The notes beneath the pieces were generated by a model. The model worked only from the letters and a program-made list of their open reading frames with translations, ran no database searches and was not told the DNA's origin. Of a stretch of DNA of 64,000 bases, positions 54,546 through 64,000 are shown piece after piece (the stretch's first letter is position 1; each line of letters opens with the position of its first letter). The position numbers and the translations under genes are program-made. This DNA comes from Eucalyptus grandis. Taxonomy: Eukaryota > Streptophyta > Magnoliopsida > Myrtales > Myrtaceae. Where the stretch lies: NCBI RefSeq assembly GCF_016545825.1, contig NC_052619.1, positions 30,605,803-30,669,802 on the forward strand, read 5' to 3'.

Positions 54546-56188
54546 AGACTCGAAGACAAATAGTGTAAGACGAAGCTAAAGAGCATATCTGGAGCCATGG
54601 TGATGGCAGGAAGATGAAGCGGCCAGATTTGACCGGTGGCCGAAGACGAAGACGAACAGGCGCATGGAGGAAGACGAACAGAGGAAGACGACCACAAAGA
54701 CGACTGAGGGAATGACTCAGTTTGGACGGCCTAAACGAGAGCAATCACTTCTAGATCTGGCGACGGACGAGCCTAAATGCAAGAAACCACGAAGGGGTGG
54801 CTCGGCCATGGATGGCCAATGGCTGCGAGCCGCACGCGACTGAGATGGTGGCCCGGCCATGGACCATGGCTCCAGATGTCGCCTTGTCGATCATGTACCA
54901 GTGATGTCACAGGCCAGATCTAGTTGGCTCCGTCTTCTGGTGGTCCCCGTGACTCCGGCCAGAACTGTAGCGAAGAAGGAGAGGGGATGAAGAGGAGAAA
55001 AAATTATATCTGTTTCTTACAATTCCAGCTCAGTATTCACATGTCAAGTTCTAATTGGATATTGGAAAAACAAAAATGCACGCCACATCAGCAGTTTTCA
55101 AAAGGACCTCCTTTGTAAGAAGTTTGACCTTGTCTGTTTGATTTATCTCCCGATGTGCATCATAAGAATTGATTCCAAATCACCCCCTTTTTTTTTTCTT
55201 TTTTTTTTTTTTGTGAATCTTTTCTTGTTGCACTAATTTACTTGGTTATATGTCACCTGATTCCAGCAGCTCTAGCTGGGCATATGCAACATCTCACGCT
55301 TTCAGTATAACCACAACATATGTGGCCTCAAGCAAATTCTTTGACTCCTCAAGATCACCTGACGTCATGCATCCAATATATCAGCACAGAAGTTTTTGAA
55401 GTAAACAAATTTCAATTTATGTGGATTTAGACGTCAATTTAGGCAGTGTTGCCGTCATATCACATTCCGTTTGTCTCTTTAGTTTTGGGTTTCGTGGTTG
55501 TATAATAGTGCTTTAGCTGTTCTAGTGAGGTTCATTTTGTCAAAGGTCTAATGACAAAAGCTTCAGAGTTCTTAGGCTACCTAAGGAATACACAGTTACA
55601 AGCAAGCAATCATGTCACCCAAACACATGACTGCATGCTTAATCATGTTAGAGTCTGTAAATTCGTTAAATTCACAAGCCATTTTGAAGATGTACTCTGC
55701 GAGAAGTTTCTTTGTGAGAAGGATGATATTTTTGCAAGAATCACTTGAGTCCATATGGGCATAAAATCCTGTACCGAACATTCGAGAGCTTGTTATCATC
55801 TTACTTGTAGAGGCCAAGGAATTCGATCTACCAATGCTAATTTGGCAACCTATCCACTACCACTACACAAGAAAGGTATTGACAAATATCTGTTGGAATT
55901 AATGGGACACCTCGTGTGTGAAAGTATACGTACAAGGTGATTGCTCTGTGTTCGACCATAGGCAGAAGCAAGCAGTTGGGGAGAATATCTTAGCTTATGA
56001 TAATTTTGTCTGGTCCTCATTAAGGAAAACCAAGGAAAGTAACATAAAGAATGTAGAGACAGAGCACCACACATCTTTTGTTGTTACGGCAAAGAGAATG
56101 ACTTGCATTTTGAAGCGATCGTTGATTTCTACTCGAAACTGGATTTTTCTGCATCTATTTCCATGGTGAAATTATGACATAACGTCTT
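54546..56188. other. Intergenic DNA without a recognisable gene
   Basis: Several ORFs of 60-90 codons (55551-55748, 55755-55940, 55918-56169) overlap on both strands and resemble nothing I know. Introns of the malate dehydrogenase parent gene may extend here, but no further exon was recognised. Confidence 0.45.
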
Positions 56189-56476
56189 AGTCTTAACTTC
56201 TATGCTTCCCTATATTATGTCTTGAAGCCAACTGAATTGCGTGCATCTGTGCTTTGACAACATTCAGGCTAAAGCTGGAGCTGGCTTGGCAACACTGTCA
56301 ATGGCGAGTCCTTTTATTCACCCTCGAGATGTAGTCTTAACTTCTATGCTTCCCTATATTATGTCTTGAAGCCAACTGAATTGTGTGCATCTGTGCTTTG
56401 ACAACATTCAGGCTAAAGCTGGAGCTGGCTTGGCAACACTGTCAATGGCGAGTCCTTTTATTCACCCTTGAGATGT
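56189..56476 (+). repeat. 144-bp tandem duplication containing a malate dehydrogenase exon
   Basis: Units 56189-56332 and 56333-56476 differ at about two positions, both C to T at CpG. Each has a CATTCAG acceptor and a segment encoding AKAGAGLATLSMA, the conserved plant NAD-malate dehydrogenase substrate-loop region (AKAGAGSATLSMA). Confidence 0.85.
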
Positions 56477-57049
56477 AGTCCGATCTCTTTCATGAATGGG
56501 AACTTTGATGGCTCTTTAATATGCAGACTCTTTTTACATGCTTAAATAATGTAAAAATGAAATGCGAAGGCATATGCTGCTGTCACGTCTGCCGATGCAT
56601 GCCTGCGTGGTTTTTAGGGTGAAGCTGGAATTGTCAGGTATGCATTAGCTGCTTCTCAGGTTTGGAGTCTTGAAAAAATTTATCAAGATCCAATTTTTTT
56701 ACTTCTCTCAAACTCCAACTGAAATGACTAATGATTTTCTTTATAGTTGTCCCCATCTTTCAGTTGACTGAACTTCCGTTCTTCGCATCTAAAGTGCACC
56801 TCGGTCGTGCTGGGCTGAGGAGGCTCTTCCCTTTGGCCCGCTGAATGAGTATGAAAGGTCTGGAGTTTTGATAATCTTTTAAAATTTGTAGATCTGCTTT
56901 GATTACATCAAAGGAATATGTGAGTTTTTTTTTTTTTTTTTTTTGGCCTTTGTTTATTAATCTGTAGAGCTGGCTTGGAAAAGGCAAAGAAAGAGCTGGT
57001 GGCGAGTATACAGATGGGCATTTTATTTATCAAAAAGCGGGCGGGTTAG
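56268..57049 (+). pseudogene. NAD-malate dehydrogenase 3'-end pseudogene (copy B)
   Basis: Exon pieces in order: 56268-56308 and its duplicate from 56412 (AKAGAGLATLSMA); a short G-E-A-G-I-V piece at about 56620-56637; 56764-56857 (L-T-E-L-P-F-F-A-S-K-V-H-L-G-R-A-G, then a one-base loss that shifts the frame before the G-P-L-N-E-Y-E-R coding part and gives TGA); 56968-57049 (AGLEKAKKELVASIQMG..., ending TAG). The TGA that ends copy A is changed, so the reading continues three codons further to TAG. Here the last acceptor is an intact GTAG. Parent activity: reversible oxidation of malate with NAD in plastids or mitochondria. The exon duplication, frameshift and missing N-terminal exons make this a pseudogene. 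Confidence 0.8.
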
Positions 57050-57620
57050 AGATGTGGCTTTTGGCAAGGAAAAAAATGTCTTCTTCATAATTTCTGCTTA
57101 TTTTTCTACTCAGAATCAGTACGTGGGAACAAGTGGTTCAGACCTAGGAAGATATCAAAGTTCATTTTACATAGATGCCTTAGAAAACAGAGAGGTTTTT
57201 TTATTTTTTTTATTTTTTCTTGCATGTAATGTACTCAAATGGTAATCTGTGTATAACCTGGCGGACGCATGTGTGTATATCATTGTCCTTGTCCCTTCTT
57301 TCTCATGTTCGTGTTGGGATTTCCGACTTCTTTTGCACCCCTAATGTCGCCTCTGCGCACTATCAGATGTGCAATGCCGCTATAAGCAAATGATAGACAG
57401 AGAGTGCTCAGTAAGTTGAGACTCGTCTTTGGCACCAGGCTTAAAGTTTAAGAGACTCAAGTGCAGCTTTTTATGGCTTTGTCCAGAAGATTTAAGAGAC
57501 CAAAAGGAGCAAGAGAGCCACTACAGAGTCTCTTCTTGGTAGTTGGCAGAGGGACCTAAAGCCACAATCACCAGCATTAATTTCTCACGCCTAGTTCTCC
57601 TTGAGTGGAGCATTTAGACT
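56735..57620 (+). repeat. Segmental duplication, copy B
   Basis: Counterpart of 18121-19030, colinear through exons, intron and 3' flank. An extra poly-T run (56922-56944) lies in the intron. Confidence 0.85.
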
Positions 57621-58103
57621 AAAAAATTACCGAGTTTATTTCTTTTCTTCCATGAAAAAACCATTAATTTGCCAAAAAAAAAAAAAAAAGGAGCTTTAGA
57701 ACATTATGTTAAAGTTGGACGAGCCTCAAAATTTGCTGCTTTATTTGGGTAGTGGCTAGTTTCTCATCACCGACTGATCAGGAATGAATATTGCTTGAAG
57801 TTCAAAGATAATTCGAAATATGTTTTGCAAGTCTGGCTTTATTAGCGCTGGAATTACTCTACATTGTAAAGACAACTTGGAAGAGACACTGGCAATAATG
57901 ACAGTATTTGGCAGAACGACAGAAGTAGGAGTGCAGTGTAGCAAGAGCAATGTCACTCCCGAGCTTTGGATCCCTTCACACGGTTCCCTTAGAGATGCTC
58001 AGCAAGACTGCAACACTGCAGTGTGGGTGGAGAAGGGCGATGGAGGAATGATGCACGAATTGGCCCATATTCGTCAACTAACACCATCAAAAGTTGAGTG
58101 AAG
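57621..58103 (+). other. Flank between malate dehydrogenase pseudogene B and the Copia element
   Basis: Contains a 93-codon ORF (57820-58101) with no family I recognise; its stop lies two bases before the LTR. Ends with TGAAG (58099-58103), the left target copy of the Copia element. A poly-A run lies at about 57675-57690. Confidence 0.5.
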
Positions 58104-58627
58104 TGTTAAGAACATTCATTCATCGAAGCTTGAAACAGAGAAGTCAGACTGTAACAGAGACAAGTCTATGGCTGTCATTGGAGAAGCTTGGAAGAAGCAG
58201 AATACGCAAGTTAGTAACCAGTAATGCTGTCAAATAATGTCAGCCGTGTATCTACATAATGTGGTGAAGATAAGTCGGTGAAGTAAAGACATCACGTGAC
58301 CAATTTCCAGAAGGAAAAGAGAGGCAGTTGATTCAGTTAGCTCAGATTTTGTGAAATAAGTTCTTTTCTGTTTAAGTCTTTCATTGATTCAGTTTTACGT
58401 TGACAGCTAGCATTATGTTTTTCATTAAGCATCTGTTGTATATAGATAAGAAGAGACTTCTTCCTCTTCATCGATTCATTGTAACAGTTTCTTGAGAGAA
58501 TAGAAAGGGAGAATACTCCATTGAAAGATGCTCTGTATTTTTTGAGGTGAATACACCATTATACAAAAGAGAATAAAGGAATCGTCTTCTTCTTTTGCAT
58601 TCATCTGTAATCTTGTTCATCTTCACT
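58104..58627 (+). repeat. 5' LTR of the 58.1-63.9 kb Copia element
   Basis: 524 bp, starts TGTTAAGAACATTC and by target-site logic ends ...CTTCACT, directly followed by the primer site. The last two bases are CT rather than the usual CA. Confidence 0.92.
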
Positions 58628-58639
58628 TGGTATCAGAGC
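58628..58639 (+). promoter_or_regulatory. Primer-binding site (initiator tRNA-Met)
   Basis: TGGTATCAGAGC immediately after the 5' LTR. Confidence 0.92.
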
Positions 58640-58962
58640 CGTGATCGATCATCTGTATTGAAAAGTTTTTCATGAAATACGCAATTGTTCGTGAAATCAA
58701 ACCAAAGGTGTTGAAGATTCAGAAGATCAATAGTGGCCTCTGGACTTCAATGATCGCAGCAGATCAAAGTAGCTGTTGATCATCTCCGTGTGCTGATTTG
58801 CTGAAAAATCTCACAAGTATCTTGTATTCGATTCTACTATTCCTTGGTAAGATCTGAACTTTGCTGGTATCACGAACAGAACATCATCTTGATCAACAGG
58901 TAATCCTGTTTCCAGTCACAAAAATCGACTTCTGTCATCATAAAACCTCTGAAAGTGCAGCA

Positions 58963-60060
58963 ATGGCAGGAAGGACACAGAAGTATCCATTTCCAATACA
59001 TGTTAACATCTCCAATTTTGTCACGATTAAACTTGCTGAAGATAATTTCCTGTTGTGGCAAGCACATTTTCACGATTCCTTCAAGTCAAGAACTCTTCGG
59101 TTTCATCGGTGGTGAAATTTCTTCACCTCCTCGAACTCTAAACACTGAAACTGAAGATTGCGAAACAGAAGTCATAAATCCAGATTATACAGATTGGACA
59201 AGGACTGATCAGCTTGTTTCATCCTGGATTAGTGGAGCTGTATCTGAGAATATTCTGAGCTTGATCATTGGTTTAGAAACTTCTTATGAGGTATGGCAGA
59301 CTCTTCTCAATCGTTTTACTCAGAAATCGGTAGCTCGAGAGTTTGAACTAAGAGGAAAGTTACAGGCATGTCAAAAATGAGATAGAACTCTTTCTGTTTA
59401 TCTGAGGGAGTATAAGTCCATTTGTGATCAGTTGAATGCGATTGGAAAACCTATAGATGAAATAACTAAAATGTTTGGTGTTCTTGAAGGATTAGGTTCT
59501 GAGTATGAGTATTTTAGAACTACTATCTACTATTTGAAACCCCAGCCAGATTATGATGAAGTGATAGCACAGCTTGAACGATTTGAAACAAGATTAAAGA
59601 CATATTCGATGAATCAATTCAATCCTAATCTAGCTTACTTTGGACAAAGAAATTCTGAAACACAACAGAAAGAAAATTCTGAAAAAGAATACAGCTTTCA
59701 GACTTCAAGTTTTGGAAGTCAAAGAGGTAGTAACAGAGGAGGACGCTTTTTTGGTCGAGGTCGTGCAATGAATAATGCAGGCCGTAGTTATGGATATTCA
59801 GGAAGAAACCAATACTACAGACCAAACAATTTGAATCAGGAACGAACAGATCAACAATTCAAGCAGAGGATTGATTATTCTAGTCCTGGACAGGGGTTTC
59901 GACCATATGCAAGTTATTCACAAAAGTATCAAGACACCAAATCCTATCCGACTCAAGTCTTGATGCCTCAGAAACATGTGCAAAATGAGAAATCAACAAA
60001 ACATCCGGTTAGAATGTCGTATTTGTAAACGACCAGGACACGATGCTCTTCGTTGCTGGT
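58963..60060 (+). pseudogene. Copia gag, broken in three places
   Basis: The ATG at 58963 (A-G-R-T-Q-K-Y-P-F) starts the capsid, with L-A-E-D-N-F-L-L-W-Q. A frame break near 59085 moves to the next frame (W-I-S-G-A-V-S-E-N-I-L, Y-E-V-W-Q-T-L), which meets TGA at 59378. The same frame resumes at 59432-60028 (F-G-V-L-E-G-L-G-S-E-Y, a Gly/Arg/Asn-rich tail). The CCHC knuckle CRICKRPGHDALRCWYRFDN at about 60015-60070 is in yet another frame. Gag builds the particle and packages RNA; this copy would give only fragments. Confidence 0.85.
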
Positions 60061-60119
60061 ATCGATTTGATAATTCTTATCGAGCTGAAGAAATTCCAAC
60101 CTGCTTTGGCAGCGCCTTC

Positions 60120-60400
60120 ATCTAGAGGATCCAAGAGGAAGTGAGTGGTACCCTGATACCGGAGCAACAGCACATATCAGTGCTGATCCTGGTATTCTTC
60201 TCAACTCTACTCAATATACTGGAAATGACACAGTCATGATAGGTAATGGCTCCTGTTTAGCTATTGCTTATACTGGTAATACTCAGTTGAATACAGAAAA
60301 CAACAAGTTACCTCTAAATGATGTCTTGATTGTTCCTGAAATCAAAAAGAACCTTCTCTCGTTTCAAAACTAACAGATGACTATCCCCGTTCTTTTATTT
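60120..60400 (+). pseudogene. Copia protease fragment
   Basis: The translation near 60135-60250 reads G-S-E-W-Y-P-D-T-G-A-T-A-H-I-S, the Copia protease active site with D-T-G intact, followed by a V-M-I-G-N-G segment. Frame breaks precede and follow; the usual L-L-S-V-S-K-L end is shifted near 60355-60375. Confidence 0.75.
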
Positions 60401-60450
60401 TTGATAAAATTGGTGTCTATATAAAGGACAACCAAACCAACAAAACAGAG

Positions 60451-61709
60451 ATGCTCGGAAGGAAAATTAAAGGACTTTACTGTGTGGATCCTCAAAGTAC
60501 AGCAGCATACTTTACTCGAAGACACAGAGCAATAACAGCAGATGTGTGGCATCAAAGATTGGCTCACACAAACTTCAATATAGTGAAGCATTTGCAAAAT
60601 CAAGACTTGATTTCCTGTAATACAAAGTTTGAATCCATTTGTAGCAGCTGTCAAATTGCAAAAAGTACAGCTTTACCTTTCCCATTATCAGATTCTACAT
60701 CTACTATACCATTAGAAAAGATACACTGTGACATCTGGGGTCCCTCACCAGTGAAATCTTCACAGAACTTTCAGTACTATGTCATATTTGTAGATAATTT
60801 CTCTCGCTACAGCTGGATCTATCCAATGAAGCTGAAGTCTGACTTTTATGACATCTTTATCATATTTCAAAAACTAGTCGAGAAGAAGTTTGATCATCAA
60901 ATCAAAATGTTTCATTGTGATGGTGGAGGAGAGTTTACTAGTAACGTGTTTCGAATCATTTACGGAATTGTGGTATAAAGCAGAGTCTGTCTTGCCCTCA
61001 TACACCAGAACATAATGGAATTGCAGAGAGGAAACATCGCCATATAGTCGAGTTGGGGTTAGCCATGATGTATCATTCTAGAGTTCCTTTGAAATTATGG
61101 GTAGATGCCTTCATAACAGCTAACTATATTGTCAACATTCTTCCTACACCAAAGTTACAAATGGCTTCTCCCTATTCCATACTTTTTAATAAGCAGCCCA
61201 GCTATGACCATCTCAAGGTTTTTGGGTGTGCTTGTTACCCTTGTCTTCAATCCTATGCTCAACACAAGTTCGATCCCAGATCTCTCACTTGTGTTTTTCT
61301 GGGCTATAGTGAACGGCATAAGGGGTATCGTTGTCTTGTACCTACTGATGGCCGAATTTATGTTAGTCGCCATGTGGTTTTTGATGAAACCTTCTTTCCC
61401 TTTACAAAGAAGGTAATATCTGACTATGGTCAATACACAACTTTGTATAACCAATGGGCAGATGTGGTTAATCTTCTTGATTCCACAAACACAACCTCAG
61501 TGGACAATCCTTCCACTAACCATATAATAGAGTTTCAACTACCTCCTTCTGTAGCAATTGATCATACTCATACATCACAATATGAGGGTGTTCCACATAT
61601 ACCAACTTCTCCTCAAAGAACGATGCGGTTACTACAGAGCAACAAGATGCTCTATCTCAAATTGCCGAATCAGGAGAGCTTACCTTTAATCAAGCTCAAC
61701 CAAACTTAA
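60451..61709 (+). pseudogene. Copia integrase, split in two ORFs
   Basis: 60451-60978: zinc domain (V-W-H-Q-R-L-A-H, then C-S-S-C-Q-I-A-K) and catalytic core with C-D-I-W-G-P-S-P (first Asp) and F-H-C-D-G-G-G-E-F (second Asp). A frame change near 60960 separates the third-residue region (H-N-G-I-A-E-R-K-H, about 61010-61040). 61053-61709 continues with L-W-V-D-A-F, KVFGCACYPCLQSYAQHKFD, C-V-F-L-G-Y-S and Y-V-S-R-H-V-V-F-D-E, the C-terminal integrase and linker. All three catalytic acidic residues are present but not in one frame. Confidence 0.85.
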
Positions 61710-61729
61710 CAGCCACTTCTTCAGGTACT

Positions 61730-63501
61730 TCATCTGTCCATCATATGCAAACTCGATTGAAGTCTGGTATCATCAAACCTAACCCCAAGTATGCATATTT
61801 GGCTGACTATAAAGTACCTTTGGAACCAAAATCAGTCAAAGCAGCCTTAGCTGATAAAGGATGGTATCAAGCCATGCGGGATGAAATGGATGCTTTGTAT
61901 GAGAATCGACATGGCTCTTAGTTCCTAGAACCAAACAGATGAATGTTATAGGCTGTAAGTGGGTGTTTAAAACTAAACTAACACCTAATGGCAGTCTAGA
62001 GAGATTAAAAGCTCGCTTAGTTGCAAAGGGATTTCATCAAGAAGCAGGGGTCGATTTTATTGAAACATTTAGTCCAATCATCAAGCATGCCACTATTCGG
62101 ATAGTCCTTTCTGTTGCAATAATGAAGAATTGAACTATACACCAGCTCGATGTTAAAAATGCATTTCTCCATGGTACATTAAATGAAACAGTTTACATGG
62201 AGCAGCCCCCTGGTTTTATTGATCCTCAACAATCTCATTGTGTATGTTTGCTTAAGAAATCCCTATATGGACTTCGTCAAGCACCACGAGCATGGTTTGA
62301 CAAATTTAGCAACTCCCTCCTGGAGAATGGTTTCTTCTGTAGTACTGCTGACCCTTCCCTCTTCGTGCTTCATACTGGTTCAGACACAGTTCTATTATTA
62401 CTGTATGTTGATGACAAAGTTCTGACAGGAAGCTCAGCTCAACTACTAACCACTTTGATTGAGTTACTGAGTCTTCACTTTCACATGAAAGATTTGGGCC
62501 ATCTTCACTATTTTCTTGGCATTGAAGTCAAACGCTCTCCTTATGATTTATTTCTCTGTCAAACCAAGTATGCTATTGATTTGTTGACAAGAGCTCATAT
62601 GACCAGTTGTAAACCTGTATCAACTCCTCTTCCACTTCGATCAATTACTATGACAGATGATACTACTTTGCTCTCTAACCCTCTTGAGTATAGAAGTCTT
62701 GTGGGAGGCCTTCAATACTTAACAATTACCCGTCCCGATCTTGCTTATGCAACAAACACCTTGTGTCAAAAATTGCAGCATCCAACAGTTGCAGATCTTC
62801 ACCGATTAAAAAGAGTACTTCGCTATGTCAAAGGCACCACTCATCTTGGTCTTTTTCTTCATTCTCGTAGCTCAACAGCTCTCTATGGCTTCTCAGATGC
62901 TGACTGGGCTGGGTGTGCTGACACCAGGCGATCCACAACTGGCTACTGTACATATCTTGGATCCAATCTTCTTTCTTGGTCAGCTAAGAAACAACCAACT
63001 GTCTCTCGTTCTTCCACGGAAGCCGAATACCAAGCTCTTGCATCTACTTCAGTTGATCTTACTTGGATTGCTTTTGTTTTGCGTGATATTGGTATATCTC
63101 TTCTTTCTCCCACTCTCTTATTTTGTGACAATAAGTCTGCTATCTCTCTTACAACTAATCCAATTCTTCATGCCCGAACCAAACATATTGAGGTTGACTT
63201 CCATTTTGTTCGGGAGAAAGTCTCCTCAGAATCCCTCAGTATTCATTATGTTCCTAGCCATCTTCAACTTGCAGATATTTTTACAAAATCCTTGACACTT
63301 TTTGTTCATGTTAATCTTCATACCAAATTGGGCATGGGATTTTCATCCCCTCCCAATTTGAGGGGGGATGTTAAGAACATTCATTCATCGAAGCTTGAAA
63401 CAGAGAAGTCAGACTGTAACAGAGACAAGTCTATGGCTGTCATTGGAGAAGCTTGGAAGAAGCAGAATACACAAGTTAGTAACCGCAATGCTGTCAAATA
63501 A
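61730..63501 (+). pseudogene. Copia reverse transcriptase and RNase H, one stop, 434-codon ORF open
   Basis: 61939-62133 holds CKWVFKTKL, ARLVAKGFHQEAGVDFIETF and ends at TGA 62134, just before the Q-L-D-V-K-N-A-F-L-H-G segment. The ORF 62197-63501 carries E-Q-P-P-G-F, LKKSLYGLRQAPRAWFDKF, the catalytic Y-V-D-D-K-V, F-L-G-I-E-V, then RNase H with D-A-D-W-A-G, R-R-S-T-T-G-Y, T-E-A-E-Y-Q-A-L, F-C-D-N-K-S-A and A-D-I-F-T-K-S-L. The last ~45 codons lie in the 3' LTR. The RNase H part is complete; the polymerase is not. Confidence 0.88.
63357..63368 (+). promoter_or_regulatory. Polypurine tract
   Basis: TTTGAGGGGGGA directly before the 3' LTR start, the plus-strand primer position. Confidence 0.8.
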
Positions 63502-63893
63502 TGTCAGCCGTGTATCTACATAATGTGGTGAAGATAAGTCGGTGAAGTAAAGACATCACGTGACCAATTTCCGGAGAAGGAAAAGAGAGGCAGTTGATTC
63601 AGTTAGCTCAGCTTTTGTGAAATAAGTTCTTTTCTGTTTAAGTCTTTCATTGATTTAGTTTTACGTTGACAACTAGCATTCTGTTTTTCATTAAGCATCT
63701 GTTGTATATAGATAAGAAGAGACTTCTTCCTCTTCATAGATTCATTGTAACAGTTTCTTGAGAGAATAGAAAGGGAGAATACTCCATTGAAAGATGCTCT
63801 GTATTTTTTGAGGTGAATACACCATTATACAGAAGAGAATAAAGGAATCGTCTTTTTCTTTTGCATTCATCTGTAATCTTGTTCATCTTCACT
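63369..63893 (+). repeat. 3' LTR of the 58.1-63.9 kb Copia element
   Basis: 525 bp, preceded by the polypurine tract TTTGAGGGGGGA (63357-63368) and followed by the TGAAG target copy. The pol ORF runs on into it and stops at 63501. Confidence 0.92.
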
Positions 63894-63898
63894 TGAAG

Positions 63899-64000
63899 CA
63901 CATACGATATCGATAACTAGCATGCAGATCTTACCAATCTAACACTCTCATGTGGGTTCGGAGAGTGCAAACTGATCCCAAGTCAACTTACTACATCCAA
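63899..64000. other. Flank after the Copia element
   Basis: About 100 bp of target DNA that originally followed 58103. No feature recognised. Confidence 0.5.

Larger units (their letters stand above)
58104..63893 (+). mobile_element. Complete Ty1/Copia retrotransposon (5790 bp), TSD TGAAG
   Basis: LTRs at 58104-58627 and 63369-63893 differ at about a dozen positions (about 2%), the youngest full element here. TGAAG flanks it on both sides (58099-58103, 63894-63898). Gag-pol order is CA, CCHC, protease, integrase, RT, RNase H. Knuckle and protease style (CRICKRPGHDALRCW and D-T-G-A-T) suggest the Ale/Retrofit group. Despite the low LTR age the coding region has several stops and frame breaks. 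Confidence 0.95.

Noticed and set aside
57820..58101. 93-codon forward ORF ending at the Copia LTR
   Set aside because: The H-E-L-A-H-like word suggested a metalloprotease HExxH motif, but the spacing is HELAH with no supporting glutamate or fold sequence, and the ORF has no relatives here; not called as a gene.

Overview
The window looks like repeat-dominated nuclear DNA of a eudicot plant. It carries TIR-class immune-receptor exons (a class largely absent from monocots), spliced plant gene fragments, three Ty1/Copia elements, a large Ty3/Gypsy element, an old integrated plant pararetrovirus and several DNA transposons. The TIR sequence recalls receptors I know from Myrtaceae such as Eucalyptus and Syzygium, but this is only an impression. 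I see no complete, certainly functional host gene. The best host coding unit is one intact TIR exon at 19861-20339, next to a 100-base assembly gap.

Layout. 1-6200: reverse-strand SIRE-type Copia element with its 5' LTR, cut off by the window edge. 6201-13370: repeat debris, including two copies of a 1.3-1.6 kb repeat with the 3' end of a second SIRE-type Copia element between them. 13416-14628: a 605-bp tandem duplication. 18156-18422: last exons of an NAD-malate dehydrogenase pseudogene. 19300-20900: TIR gene copy 1. 21111-26796: complete Copia element with TSD CAGTG. 26807-39795: complete, gag-only Gypsy element with TSD AGCCC, carrying a long-TIR DNA transposon in one LTR, tandem repeats and a SINE-like insert. 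39796-41500: TIR copy 2, a pseudogene whose leader (21000-21110) is now 18.7 kb away because of those two retroelements. 41583-50525: rearranged endogenous caulimovirid, invaded by a hAT-type element that was itself invaded by another. 52163-52680: a MITE. 53924-54545: an inverted partial copy of the inner hAT-type element. 56189-57049: a second malate dehydrogenase pseudogene with a 144-bp exon duplication. 58104-63893: complete Copia element with about 2% LTR divergence and TSD TGAAG.

Relations. The locus is best read as a small host segment holding malate dehydrogenase 3' ends and TIR genes that was duplicated and then expanded by nested insertions. Exact target-site duplications give parts of the insertion order: the long-TIR element came after the Gypsy element, and hAT-type element 2 after element 1 after the virus. 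All three Copia elements with a visible primer site and the viral relic carry the same initiator-methionine tRNA primer-binding sequence. No domain-level system clearly new to science was found. The most unusual object is the folded, inverted pararetrovirus with its nested transposons.
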